This document shows, in pieces, positions 50,801-61,110 of a stretch of 64,000 bases of DNA (within the stretch, counting starts at the first letter, position 1; every line of letters begins with the position of its first letter). The DNA comes from Megascapheus bottae. Lineage: Eukaryota; Chordata; Mammalia; Rodentia; Geomyidae. The notes beneath the pieces are model-generated. The model did not search any database and was not told the DNA's origin. It saw nothing but the letters and a program-made list of their open reading frames with translations. Location of the stretch: the NCBI GenBank assembly GCA_024803745.1, contig JANJXV010000263.1, positions 1,331,001-1,395,000 on the forward strand, given 5' to 3'. The position numbers were made by a program, and so were the translations under genes.

Positions 50801-53800
50801 AGGGTAAGGGTAAGTGTTAGGGTTAGGGTTAGGATTAGGGTAAGGTTTAGGTTTAGGGTTAGGGTTAGGGTAAGGGTAAGGGTAAGGGTTAGGGTTAGGT
50901 TTAGGGTTAGGGTTAGTTTTAGGGGTAGAGTTATTGTAAGAGTAAGGGTTAGGTTTAGTGTTTGGGATAGGTTTAGGGTTGGGGTTAAGGTTAGGGTTAG
51001 GGTTAGGGTTAGGGTAAGGGTAAGGGTTAGGGTTAGGGTTAGGTTTAGGGTAAGGGTTAGGGTTCGGTAAGGGTTAGGGTTATGGTTTGGGTATGTTTAG
51101 GGTTACGCTTAGGGTTAGGGTTTGGTTGGGGTAAAGGTATGTGTTAGGGTTAGGGTTAGGGTTAAGGATAGGGTTAGGGTTAGCGTTAGGGTCGGGGTAA
51201 GGGTTACAGTTAGGGTTAGGGTTAAGATAAGGGTAAGGGTTAGGTTTAGGGTTAGGGTTAGGGTTAGGTTAAGGTTTAGGGTTAGGTTTAGGGTAAGGGT
51301 AAGGTTGAGGTTTATGGTTAGGTTTAGGGTTAGGGTTAGGGTAAGGATAAGGATTAGGGTTAGGTTTAGGTTTAGTTTTAGGTTTAGGGTAAGGGTTAGG
51401 GTTAGGGTTAGGATTAGGGTTAGCTTTAGGGTTAGGGGAAGGGTAAGGGTTAGGGTTAGGGTTAGGGTAAATGTTAGGGTTAGGGTTAGTGTAGGGGTTA
51501 GGGTAAGTGTTAGGGTTAGGGTTAGGGTTAGGATAAGGGTAAGGGTTAGGGTTAGGGTTACTTTTAGGGTTTAGGGTTAGGGTTAGGTTTGGGGTTAGGG
51601 TTTGGGGTTAGGGTTAGTGTTAGGGTTAGGGTAAGGGTTAGGGTTAGGGGTTAGAGTTAGTGTTAGGTTTAGGTTAAGGGTTAGGGATAGGGTTACCTTT
51701 AGGGTTAGGATAAGTTTTAGGGTTAGTGTTATTGTTAGAGTTAGGGTAAGGGTAAATTTTAGGGTTAGGGTTAGGGTTAGGGTTATGGTTAGGGTTAGGT
51801 TTAGGATTAGAGTAAGGGTAAGGGTTAGGATTAGGGTAAGGTTTAGGGTTAGGGTTAGTGTTAGGTTTAAGGTTAGGGTTAGGTTTAGGGATAGGGTAAG
51901 GATTATGGTTAGGGTTAGGGTAAGGTTAGGTTTAGGATTATCATTAAGGTTAGTGTTAGGGTTAGGGCAAGAAAAAGAGTTTGGGTTAGAATTTGGGTTT
52001 GGGTAAGGGTTAGGGTTAGGGTTAGGGGTAAGGTTAGGTTTAGGTTAGGGTAAGGGTTAGGGTTAGGGTTACAGTTAGGATTAGGGTAAGGGTAAGTGTT
52101 AGGGTTAGCGTTAGGATTAGGGTAAGGGTTAGGTTTAGGGTTAGGGTAAGGGTAAGGGTAAGGGTTAGGGTTAGGTTTAGGGTTAGGGTTAGGGTTAGGG
52201 TTATTGTAAGGGTAAGGGTTAGGTTTAGTGTTTGGGATAGGCTTAGGGTTGGGGTTAATGTTAGGGTTAGGGTTAGGGTAAGGGTAAGGGTTAGGGTTAG
52301 GGTTAGGTTTAGGGTAAGGGTTAGGGTTCGGTTAGGGTTAGGATTAGGGTTTGGGTTATGTTTAGGGTTACGCTTAGGGTTAGGGTTTGGGTTGGGGTAA
52401 GGGTATGTGTTAGGGTTAGGGTTAGGGTTAAGGTTAGGGTTAGGGTTAGCGTTAGGGTCGGGGTAAGGGTTACAGTTAGGGTTAGGTTTAAGATAAGGGT
52501 AAGGGTTAGGGTTAGGTTAAGGTTTAGGGTTAGGTTTAGGGTAAGTGTAAGGTTTAGGGTTATGGTTAGGTTTAGGGTTAGGGTTAGGGTAAGGATAAGG
52601 ATTAGGGTTAGGTTTAGGTTTAGGTTTAGGGTTAGGGTAAGGGTTAGGGTTAGGGTTAGGATTAGGGTTAAGTTTAGGGTTAGGGGAAGGGTAAGGGTTA
52701 GGGTTAGGGTAAAGATTAGGTTTAGGGTTAGGGTAGGGGTTAGGGTAAGTGTTAGGATAAGGGTAAGGGTTAGGGTTAGGTTTAGATTTCGGCGTTAGGG
52801 TTAGGGTAGGGTTAGTGTTAGGTTTAGGGTTAGGGTTACGGGAAGGGTAAGGGTAAGGGTTAGGGATAGGGTTAGGGTTAGGGTTAAGGTTAGGGTTAGG
52901 GTTAGTTTTAGGTTTATGGTTAAGTTTAGTGTTAGTATTAGGGTAAGGGTAAGGGTTAGGGTTAAGATTAGGGTTAGGGTTAGGGTTAGGGTAAGGTTTA
53001 GGATTAGGGTAAGGGTAAGGGTTAGGATTAGGTTTAGGGTTAGTGTTAGGTTTAGGGTTAGGGTTAGGGTAAGGGTAAGGGTTAGGGATAGGGTTAGGGT
53101 TAGGGTTAGCTTTGGTTTAGGGTAAGGGTAAGGGTTAGGGTTAGAGTTAGGGTTAAGGTTAGGTTTAGGGTTAGCGTTAGGGTAAGGGTAAGGTTAGGGT
53201 TAGGGTTAGGGTTAGGTTTAGTGTAAGGGTAAAGTTTAGGTTTAGGATTGGTGTTAGGTTTAGGATTAGGGTTAGGGTAAGGGTAAGGTTAGGGTTAGGG
53301 TTAGGGTTAGGGTTAGGATAAGGGTAAGGATTAGGGTTAGGGTTAGGGTTAGGTTTAGGGTAAGGTTTAGGATTAGGTTTAGGGTAAGGGTAAGTTTTAG
53401 GGTTAGGGTTAGGGTTAGGTTTATGGTAAGGGAAAGGGTTATTGTTAGGGTTAGGGTTAGGTTTAGGTTTAGGTTAAGGGTAAGGGTGAGAGTTAGGTTT
53501 AGTGTAAGGGTTAGGTTTAGGGTTAGGTTTAGGGTAGGGTTAGGGTTAGGGTTAGGGTTAGGGTTAGGGTAAGGTTTAGGGTTAGGGTTAGGGTAAGGGT
53601 TAGGGTTAGGGTTAGGGTTAGGGTTAGGTTTGGGGTTAGGGTTATGTAAGGATAAGATTACGTTTAGGGTTAGGGTGAGTGTTAGGTTTAGGTTTGGCTT
53701 TAGGGTTAGGGTTAGGGTAATGGTAAAGTTTAGGGTTATTGTTAGGGTTAGGTTTAGGTTAGGGTTAGGGTAATTGTTACGGTTACGGTTAGTGTTAGAG

Positions 53801-53805
53801 ATAAA
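39257..53805 (+). repeat. 14,549-bp tandem segmental duplication, copy 2
   Basis: This is the direct repeat of 24702-39256. The differences I located (copy 1 position and base / copy 2 base) are 24965 T/A, 30276 T/G, 31349 A/T, 34012 C/A, 38250 C/G and 38290 G/C. In addition, a TTAGGG run after TTAAGG near 30187 has five units in copy 1 and four in copy 2. Further differences may have escaped a by-eye comparison. At the right end a 14-base GTTAGGGTTAGGGT (53806-53819) matches the start of the unit before the sequence changes to AACGG. The high identity shows that the variant hexamers are real inherited sequence, or that one read-derived segment was assembled twice. Confidence 0.96.
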
Positions 53806-54554
53806 GTTAGGGTTAGGGTAACGGTAAGAGTTTGGGTTAGAGTTTGGGTTGGGTAAGTGTTAGGGTTAGGGTTTGGGGTAAGGTTAGGGTTAGGGTAAGG
53901 TTAAGGGTTAGGGTTAGGGTTAGGGACAGGGTTATTGTTAGGGTAAGGGTTAAGGTTAGTGTTAGGGTTAGGTTTAGGGTTAGGGTTAGGGTTAGGGGTA
54001 TGGTTAGGGTAAGGGTAAGGGTTAGGGTTAAGGTTAGGACTAGAGTTAGGATTATGGTTAGGTATAGGGTCAGGGTAAGTGTTACGGTTAGATTTAGGTT
54101 TAGGGTTAGGGTAAGGGTAAGGGTTAGGTTTAGGGTTAGGGTTAGGTTTAGGATTAGGGTTATGGTTAGGGTTAGGGTAAGGATGAGGGTTAGGGTTAAG
54201 GTTAGGGTTAGGATTAGGGTTAGTGTTAGGTTTAAGGTTAGCTTAGGGTTAGCGTAAGGGTAAGGGTTAGAGTTAGCTTTAGGGTTAGGGTTAGGGTAAG
54301 GGTAAGGTTAAGGGATAGGATTAAGGTAAGGTTTAGGCTAAGGGTTAGGGTTAGGGTTAGGGTAATGTTAAGGGTTATGGTTAGGATTAGGGTAAGGGTT
54401 AGGGTTAGGGTTAGGGTTAAGTTAGGGTTAGGGTTATGTTTATAGTTACAGTTAGGGTTAGGGTTAGGGTTAGGGTAAGTGTATGTGTTAGGGTTAGGGT
54501 TTGGGTTAAGGTTAGGGTTCGGGGTTAGGGTTAGGATTAGGGTTAGAGTTAGGT

Positions 54555-54593
<39 letters not shown>

Positions 54594-57500
54594 AAGTAAG
54601 GGTTAGGATTAGTGTTAGGGTTATGGATAGGGTAAGGATTAGAGTTAGATTTAGTGTAAGGGTAAGGTTTAGGATTAGGTTTGGGGTTAGGGTTAGGGTT
54701 AGGGTTAGGGTAAGGGTAAGGGTTAGGGTTAGGGTTATGTTTAGGATTAAGGTAAGGGTAAGTGTTAGGGTTAGATTAGTGTTAGCTTAAGGTTTAGGGT
54801 TATGGTTAGGGTTAGGTTTAGGGTAAGGGTAAGTAATAGGGTCAGGGTTACGGTTAGGGTTAGGGTTAGGATAAGGGGAAGGGTTAGGTTTAGGGTTAAG
54901 GTTAGGGTTACGGGTTAGGCTTAGGGTTAGGGTTAGGGTTAGGTTTAGTTTTAGGGTAAAGGTAATGGTTAGGGTTATGTTTAGGGTTCGTGTTAGGTTT
55001 AGGGTTAGGGTTAGGGTAATGGTAAGAGTTAGGGATAGGGTTAGGTTTAGGGTTAAGGTTAGGGTTAGGGTTAAGTTAAGGTTTAGGTTTACGGTTATGG
55101 TTAGGGTAAGGGTAAGGGTTAAGGTTAGGGTTAGGGTTAGCGTTAGGCTTAAGGTTAGGGTTAGGGTTAGGGTTAGGGTATTGGTTAGGTTAGGGTTAGG
55201 GTAAGGTTTAGGGTTAGGGTTCGGGTTACGTTTAGAGTTAGGTTAGGGTAAGGGTAAGGGTTAGGGTTAGGATTAGGGTTAGGTTAAGGTTAAGGTTAGG
55301 GTTAGGGTTAGGGTAAGGGTAAAGGTCAGTGTTAAGGTTAGGGTTAGGTTTAAGCTTGGGTTTAAGGTTAGGGTTACGGTTAGGGTAAGGGTAAGTGTTA
55401 GGGTTAGGGTTAGGGTTAGGGTTAGCGTTAGGGTAAGGGTAAGTGTTAGGGTTAGGGTTAGGGTTATGGTAAGAGTAAGGGTTAGGGTTAGGGTTAAGGT
55501 TAGGTTTAGGGTAAGGGTTAGGGTTAGGGTTAGTGTAAGGGTAAGTTTTAGGGTTATGGTTAGGTTTAGGGTTAGGGTTAGGTTAAGGGTAAGGGTTAGG
55601 GTTAGGTTTAGGTTTAGGTTTAGGGTTAGGGTTAGGGTAAGGGTAAGGGTTAAGGTTAGGGTTAGGGTAAAGGTTAGGGTTAGGGGTAGGGTAGGGGTTA
55701 GGGTAATGTTAGGGTTAGGGTTAGGGTTAGGATAAGGGTAAGGGTTAGGTTTAGGGTTAGTTTTAGGGTTAGGGTTAGGTTTAGGGTTAGGGTTAGGTGT
55801 TAGGGTTAGTGTTAGGGTTAGGGTAAGGGTTAGGGTTAGGGGTTAGGGTTAGTGTTAGGTTTAGATTAAGGGTTAGGGATAGGGTTAGGTTTAGGGTTAG
55901 GATAAGGGTTAGGGTTAGGGTTATTGTTAGAGTTAGGGTAAGGGAAAGTTTTAGGGTTAGGGTTAGGGTTATGGTTAGTGTTAGGGTACCGGTTAGGGTT
56001 AGGTTTAGCGTTGGGGTTAAGGTTAGGGTTAGGTTTAGGGTAAGGTTAAGGGTTAGGGTTAGGATTAGGATTTGGGTAAGTGTTAGGGTTATGGTGAGGG
56101 TTATGTTTAGGGTAAGTGTAAGGGTTAGGGTTAGGGTTAGGTGTTAGGGTTAGGGTTAAGTTTAGGGTTAGCTTTAGGGTTAGGTTTAGGGTAAGGGTAA
56201 GGGTTAGGGTTAGGGTTAGTGTTCGAGTTAGGTTTAGGGTTTGGGTTAGGGTAAGGGTAAGGGTTAGGGTTAGGGTTAGGTTTAGGGTTACGTTTAGGGT
56301 AAGGGTTAGTGTTAGGTTTGTGTTGGGGTTAAGGTTAGGGTTAGGATAAGGGAAAGGGTTAGGGTTAGGGTTAGGTTTAGGGTAAAGGTTAGGGTTAGGT
56401 TTAGGATAAGGGTAAGTTTTAGGGTTAGGGTTAGGTTTAGGGTTAGGGTTAGGGTAAGGGAAAGGGCTAGCGTTAGGTTTAGGGTTAGGTTTAGGTTTAG
56501 GGTAAGGGTAAGGGTTAAGGTTAGGGTTAGGGTTAGGGTAAGGGTTAGGGTTAGGGTTAGGGTTAGGGTAGGGGTTAGGGTAAGGGTAAGTGTTAGGGTT
56601 AGGTTTAGGGTTAGGATAAGTGTAAGGGTTAGGGTTAGGGTTAGGGTTACAGTTAGGTGTTAGGTTTAGGGTTAGGGTTAGGGTTAGCTTTAGGTTTGGT
56701 TTAGGGCTACGTAAGGGTAAGGGTTAGGTTTAGGTTTAGGGTTAGTTTTAGTGTTAGGTTTAGGGTTGAGGTTAGAGTTAGGTTTAGGGTTAGAGTTAGG
56801 GTAAAGGTAAGGTTTAGGGTTAGGGTTAGAATTAGGTTTAGGGTTATGGTTAGGGTAAGGGTAAGTGTTAAGGTTAGGGTTATGGTAAGGGTAAGAGTTT
56901 GGGTTAGATTTTGGGTTTGGGTAAGGGTTACGGTTAGGGTTAGGACCAGGGTTATTGTTAGGGTAAGGGTTAGGGTGAGTGTTAGGTTTAGGGTTAGGGT
57001 TAGGGTTAGGGCAAGGGTAAGGGTTAGGGTTAAGTTTAGGGTTAGAGTTAGGAGTATGGTTAGGGTTTGGGTCAGGGTTAGGGTTAGGGTTAGGTTAAGG
57101 ATAAGGGTTAGGGTTAAGGTTAGGTTTAGGGTTAGGGTTAGTGTTAGGGTCAGGGTTATGGTAAGGGTTAGGGTTATGATTAGGGTTAGGGTTAGGGTAA
57201 GGGCAAGTGTTAGGGTTAGGGTTAGGATTAGGGTTAGAATAAGGGTAAGGGTTAGGGTTAGGGTTAGGTTTAGGGTAAGGGTTAGGGTTAGGGTTAGGGT
57301 AAGGGTAAGTTTTAGGGTTTGGGTTAGGGTTAGGGTTAGGGTTAGGGTACGGGAAAGGGTTAGGGTTAGGTTTAGGGTTAGGTTTAGGTTTAGGGTAAGT
57401 GTAAGGGTTAGGGTTAGGGTTAGGGTTAGGGTAAGGATTAGGGTTAGGGTTAGGGTAGGGATTTGGGTAAGAGTAAGTGTTAGGGTTAGGTTTAGGGTTA

Positions 57501-58215
57501 GGATAAGTGTAATGGTTAGTGTTGGGTTAGGGTTAGGGGTTAGGGTTAGAGTTTATTTTAGGGTTTGGGTTAGTGTAAGGGTAAGCGTTAGGGTTAGGTT
57601 TAGGTTTAGGGTTAGTGTTACGTTTAGGGTTAGGGTTAGGGTAAGGATTAGGGTTAGGGTTAGGGTTATGGTTAGGGTTAGGGTAAGGGTAAGGTTTAGG
57701 GTTAGGGTAAGGGTAAGGGTTAGGGTTAGGGTAAGGTTAGGGTTAAGGTTAGCATTAAGGTTAGGGTTAGGGTTAGGGTAAGGGTAAGAGTTTGGGTTAG
57801 AGTTTGAGTTTGGGTAAGGGTTAGGTTTAGGGTTAGGGTTATGGGTAGGGTTAGGGTTAGGGTTAGGGTTAGTGTTAGGTTTAGGGTTAGGGTTAGTGTT
57901 AGGGTTAGGGTTAGGGTTAGGGTTAGGGTTAGGGTAAGGGTTAGGGTTAGGGTTAGGTTTAGGGTTACGGTTATGTTTAGGGTTACGGTTAGGGTTAGGG
58001 TTTGGGTTAGGGTAAAATTATGTGTTGGGTTAGGGTTAGGGTTAAGGTTAGGCTTAGGGTTAGCGTTAGGGTAACGGTAAGGATTACGGTTAGGTTTAGG
58101 GTTAAGATAAGTGTAATGGTTAGGTTTAGGGTTAGGGTTATGGTTATGGTAAGGTTTAGGGTTAGGTTTAGGGTAAGGGTAAGGTTTAGGGTTAGGGTTA
58201 TGGTTAGGGTTAGGG
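53806..58215 (+). repeat. Right flank with modules related to the left end of the window
   Basis: No gene is seen. From 53826 it carries the TTTGGG cluster AAGAGTTTGGGTTAGAGTTT, also near 2381, 35323, 37426, 56893, 57786 and 61159. From about 53.93 kb it repeats the leader and body of the 3285-3490 module (GTTATTG leader, TTAGGATTATGG, GGTCAGGGTAAG). A second copy starts near 56.94 kb. A module near 55.67-55.98 kb is shared with 35.9-36.2, 36.94-37.24 and 58.99-59.28 kb. Confidence 0.7.
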
Positions 58216-58753
58216 TTAAGGTTAGGTTTAGGGTTAGGGTTAGGGTAAGGGTAAGGGTTAGGGTTAGGGTTAGGGTTAGGGTAAGGGTTACGGTTTGGTT
58301 TAGGTTTAGGGTTAGGGTAAGGATAAGGGTTAGGGTTAGGGTTAGGGTTAGGGTTAAGGTTAGGTTTAGGGTTAGGGTTAGGGTAAGGGTAAGGGTTAGG
58401 GTTAGGGTTAGGGTTAGGGTAAGGGTTACGGTTTGGTTTAGGTTTAGGGTTAGGGTAAGGATAAGGGTTAGGGTTAGGGTTAGGGTTAGGGTAAGGGTTA
58501 CGGTTTGGTTTAGGTTTAGGGTTAGGGTAAGGATAAGGGTTAGGGTTAGGGTTAGGGTTAGGGTTAAGGTTAGGTTTAGGGTTAGGGTTAGGGTAAGGGT
58601 AAGGGTTAGGGTTAGGGTTAGGGTTAGGGTAAGGGTTACGGTTTGGTTTAGGTTTAGGGTTAGGGTAAGGATAAGGGTTAGGGTTAGGGTTAGGGTTAGG
58701 GTTAAGGTTAGGTTTAGGGTTAGGGTTAGGGTAAGGGTAAGGGTTAGGGTTAG
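58216..58753 (+). repeat. 138-bp minisatellite made of telomeric hexamers
   Basis: A unit starting TTAAGGTTAGGTTTAGGG and holding the word TTACGGTTTGGTTTAGG is tandemly repeated. The CGGTTTGG word starts at 58291, 58429, 58501 and 58639, giving spacings of 138, 72 and 138. The unit start TTAAGG lies at 58216, 58354, 58564 and 58702. So there are full units of 138 bases (23 hexamers), one shortened unit of 72 (12 hexamers) and a final partial unit that diverges at 58754. Units are nearly identical, unlike their surroundings, so this is a young local amplification. The 66-base loss is also a whole number of hexamers. Confidence 0.93.
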
Positions 58754-59305
58754 GATTAGGGTAAGGGTAAGGGTAAGGGTTAGGTTTAAGGTTAGGTTTA
58801 GGGTTAGGGGTAGTGTTAGGGTTAGGGTAAGGGTAAGGGTTAGGTTTAGGATTATGGTAAGGGTTAGGGTTAAGGTTAGGGTTAGGGTTATGTTTAGGGT
58901 TACGGTTAGGGTTAGGGTTAGGGTTAGGGTAAGGTTAAGGGTTAGGTTTAGTGTAAGGGTAAAGGTTAGTGTTAGGGTTAGGTTAGGGTAGGGGTTAGGG
59001 TAAGTGTTAGGGTTAGGGTTAGGATAAGGGTAAGGGTTAGGGTTAGGGTTAGTTTTAGGGTTTAGGGTTAGGGTTAGGTTTAGGGTTAGGGTTAGGGGTT
59101 AGGGTTAGTGGTAGGGTTAGGGTAAGGGTTAGGGTTAGGGGTTAGGGTTAGTGTTAGGGTTAGGTTAAGGGTTAGGGATAGTGTTAGGTTTTGGGTTAGG
59201 ATAAGGTTTAGGGTTAGGGTTATTGTTAGAGTTAGGGTAAGGGTAAGTTTTAGGGTTAGGGTTAGGGTTATGGTTAGTGTTAGGGTAAGGGTTAGGGTTA
59301 GGATT

Positions 59306-59653
59306 AGGACCAGGGTTATTGTTAGGGTAAGGGTTAGGGTGAGTGTTAGGGTTAGGTTTAGGGTTAGGGTTAGGGTTAGGGCAAGGGTAAGGTTTAGGTT
59401 TAAGTTTAGGGTTAGAGTTAGGATTATGGTCAGGGTTTGGGTTAGATTTTTGGTTTGGGTAAGGGTTAGGGTTAGGTTTAGGACCAGGGTTATTGTTAGG
59501 GTAAGGGTTAGGGTGAGTGTTAGGGTTAGGTTTAGGGTTAGGGTTAGTGTTAGGGCAAGGGTAAGGTTTAGGGTTAAGATTAGGGTTAGAATTAGGATTA
59601 TGGTTAGGGTTTGGGTCAGGGTAAGGGTTACGGTTAGGTTTAGGTTTAGGGTT
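59306..59653 (+). repeat. 174-bp direct repeat pair
   Basis: AGGACCAGGGTTATTG lies at 59306 and 59480, 174 bases (29 hexamers) apart, and again near 56942. Both copies continue through GGGTGAGTGTTAGGG, GGCAAGGGTAAGG and TTAGGATTATGG. The first then has a TTAGATTTTTGG, the second a GTTTGGGTCAGGG. ACC is exceptional on this C-poor strand, which makes the relationship between the three sites secure. Confidence 0.85.
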
Positions 59654-60059
59654 AGGGTAAGGGTAAAGGTTAGGTTCAGGGTTAGTGTGAGGTTTAGGAT
59701 TAGGGTTATGGTTAGGGTTAGGGTAAGGATAAGGGTTAGGTTTAAGGTTAGGGTTAGGGTTAGGGTTAAGGTAAGGGTTAGGATTAGGGTAAGGGTACGG
59801 GTTAGGGTTAGGTTTAGGATTAGGATTAGGGTAAGGGTAAGGGTAAGGGTTAGGGTTAAGTTTAGGTTTAGGGTTAGGGTTAGGGTTAGGGTTAGGGTTA
59901 GTGTTATGTTTAGGGTTAGGGTGAGGGTTAGGGTTAGGGTAAGGGTAAGTGTAAGGGTTAGGGTTATTGTTAGGATAAGGGTAAGGGTTAGGGTTAGGGT
60001 TAGGTTTAGGGTAAGGGTTAGGTTTAGGTTTAGGGTAAGGGTAGGTTTTAGGGTTTGGG

Positions 60060-61110
60060 TTAGGTTTAGGGTTAGGTTTAGGGTACGGGAAAGGGTTAGG
60101 GTTAGGGTTAGGGTTAGGGTTAGGTTTAGCTTTAGGGTAAGTGTAAGGGTTAGGGTTAGGGTTAGGGTAAGGGTTATGGTTAGGTTTATTGTAGGGGTTA
60201 GGGTAAGAGTAAGTGTTAGGGTTAGGTTTAGGGTTAGGATAAGTGTAATGGTTAGGGTTAGTGTTAGGGTTAGGGTTAGGGGTTAGGGTTAGGGTTAGAG
60301 TTAATTTTAGGGTTAGGGTTAGGGTAAGGGTAAGCGTTAGGGTTAGGGTTAGGTTTAGGGTTACTGTTAGGTTTAGGGTTAGGTTTAGGGTTAGGGTAAG
60401 GATTAGGGTTAGGGTTAGGGTTATGGTTAGGGTTAGGGTTAGGGTAAGGGTAAGGTTTAGGGTTAGGGTTAGGGTTAGGGTAAGGGTTAGGGTAAGGGTA
60501 AGTGTTAGGGTTAGGGTTAGGGTTAGCGAAAGGGTAAGGGTTAGGGTTAGGTTTAGGGTAAGGGTAAGTTTTAGGGTTTGGGTTAGGTTAGGGTTAGGTT
60601 TAGGGTACGGGAAAGGGTTAGGGTTAGGGTTAGGGTTAGGTTTAGCTTTAGGGTAAGTGTAAGGGTTTGGGTTAGGGTTAGGGTAAGGGTTATGGTTAGG
60701 GTTATTGTAGGGGTTAGGGTAAGAGTAAGTGTTAGGGTTAGGTTTAGGGTTAGGATAAGTGTAATGGTTAGGGTTAGTGTTAGTGTTAGGGTTAGGGGTT
60801 AGGGTTAGGGTTAGAGTTAATTTTAGGGTTAGGGTTAGGGTAAGGGTAAGCATTAGGCTTAGGGTTAGGTTTAGGGTTAGTGTTAGGTTTAGGTTTAGGG
60901 TTAGGGTTAGGGTAAGGATTAGGGTTAGGGTTAGGTTTATGGTTAGGGTTAGGGTTAGGGTAAGGGTAAGGTTTAGGGTTAGGGTTAGGTTTAGGGTTAG
61001 GGTTAGGGTAAGGTTAAGTGTTAGGGTTAGGGTTAGGGTTAGCGAAAGAGTAAGGGTTAGGGTTAGGATTAGGTTTAGGGTAAGGGTAAGGTTTAGGGTT
61101 AGGTTAAGTT
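60060..61110 (+). repeat. 526-bp direct repeat pair, with relatives at 57.5 and 63.7 kb
   Basis: ATTGTAGGGGTTAGGG followed by AAGAGTAAGTG lies at 60188 and 60714, 526 bases apart. Both are followed by GGATAAGTGTAATGG, a phase-shifting GGGGTTAGG and TTAGAGTTAATTTTAGGG. Upstream both share GGGTACGGGAAAGGG and a TTAGCTTTAGG word. Looser copies lie near 57.34-57.56 kb and 63.72-63.85 kb. The long reverse frame 59165-60853 spans this pair and is not a gene. Confidence 0.82.

Noticed and set aside
58216..58753. CRISPR array
   Set aside because: There are no unique spacers; repeats and intervening sequence are both telomeric hexamers, and the period is 138 or 72 bases.
58020..58991. 323-codon Val-Arg open frame, and the similar frames at 56846-57781 and 59270-60286
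   Set aside because: Residues other than V and R match single-base hexamer variants (TTAGGT gives F, TTAGTG or TTAGCG gives S, TTAAGG gives K, TTATGG gives M). The repeat explains the frame; differences between the 14.5-kb copies show no silent bias.
59165..60853. 562-codon reverse-strand open frame (Leu-Thr then Pro-Asn repeats)
   Set aside because: It is the reverse complement of TTAGGG read in two registers that no single substitution can stop. It has no domain, no initiation context and no composition apart from the repeat. The switch from Leu-Thr to Pro-Asn marks an indel.
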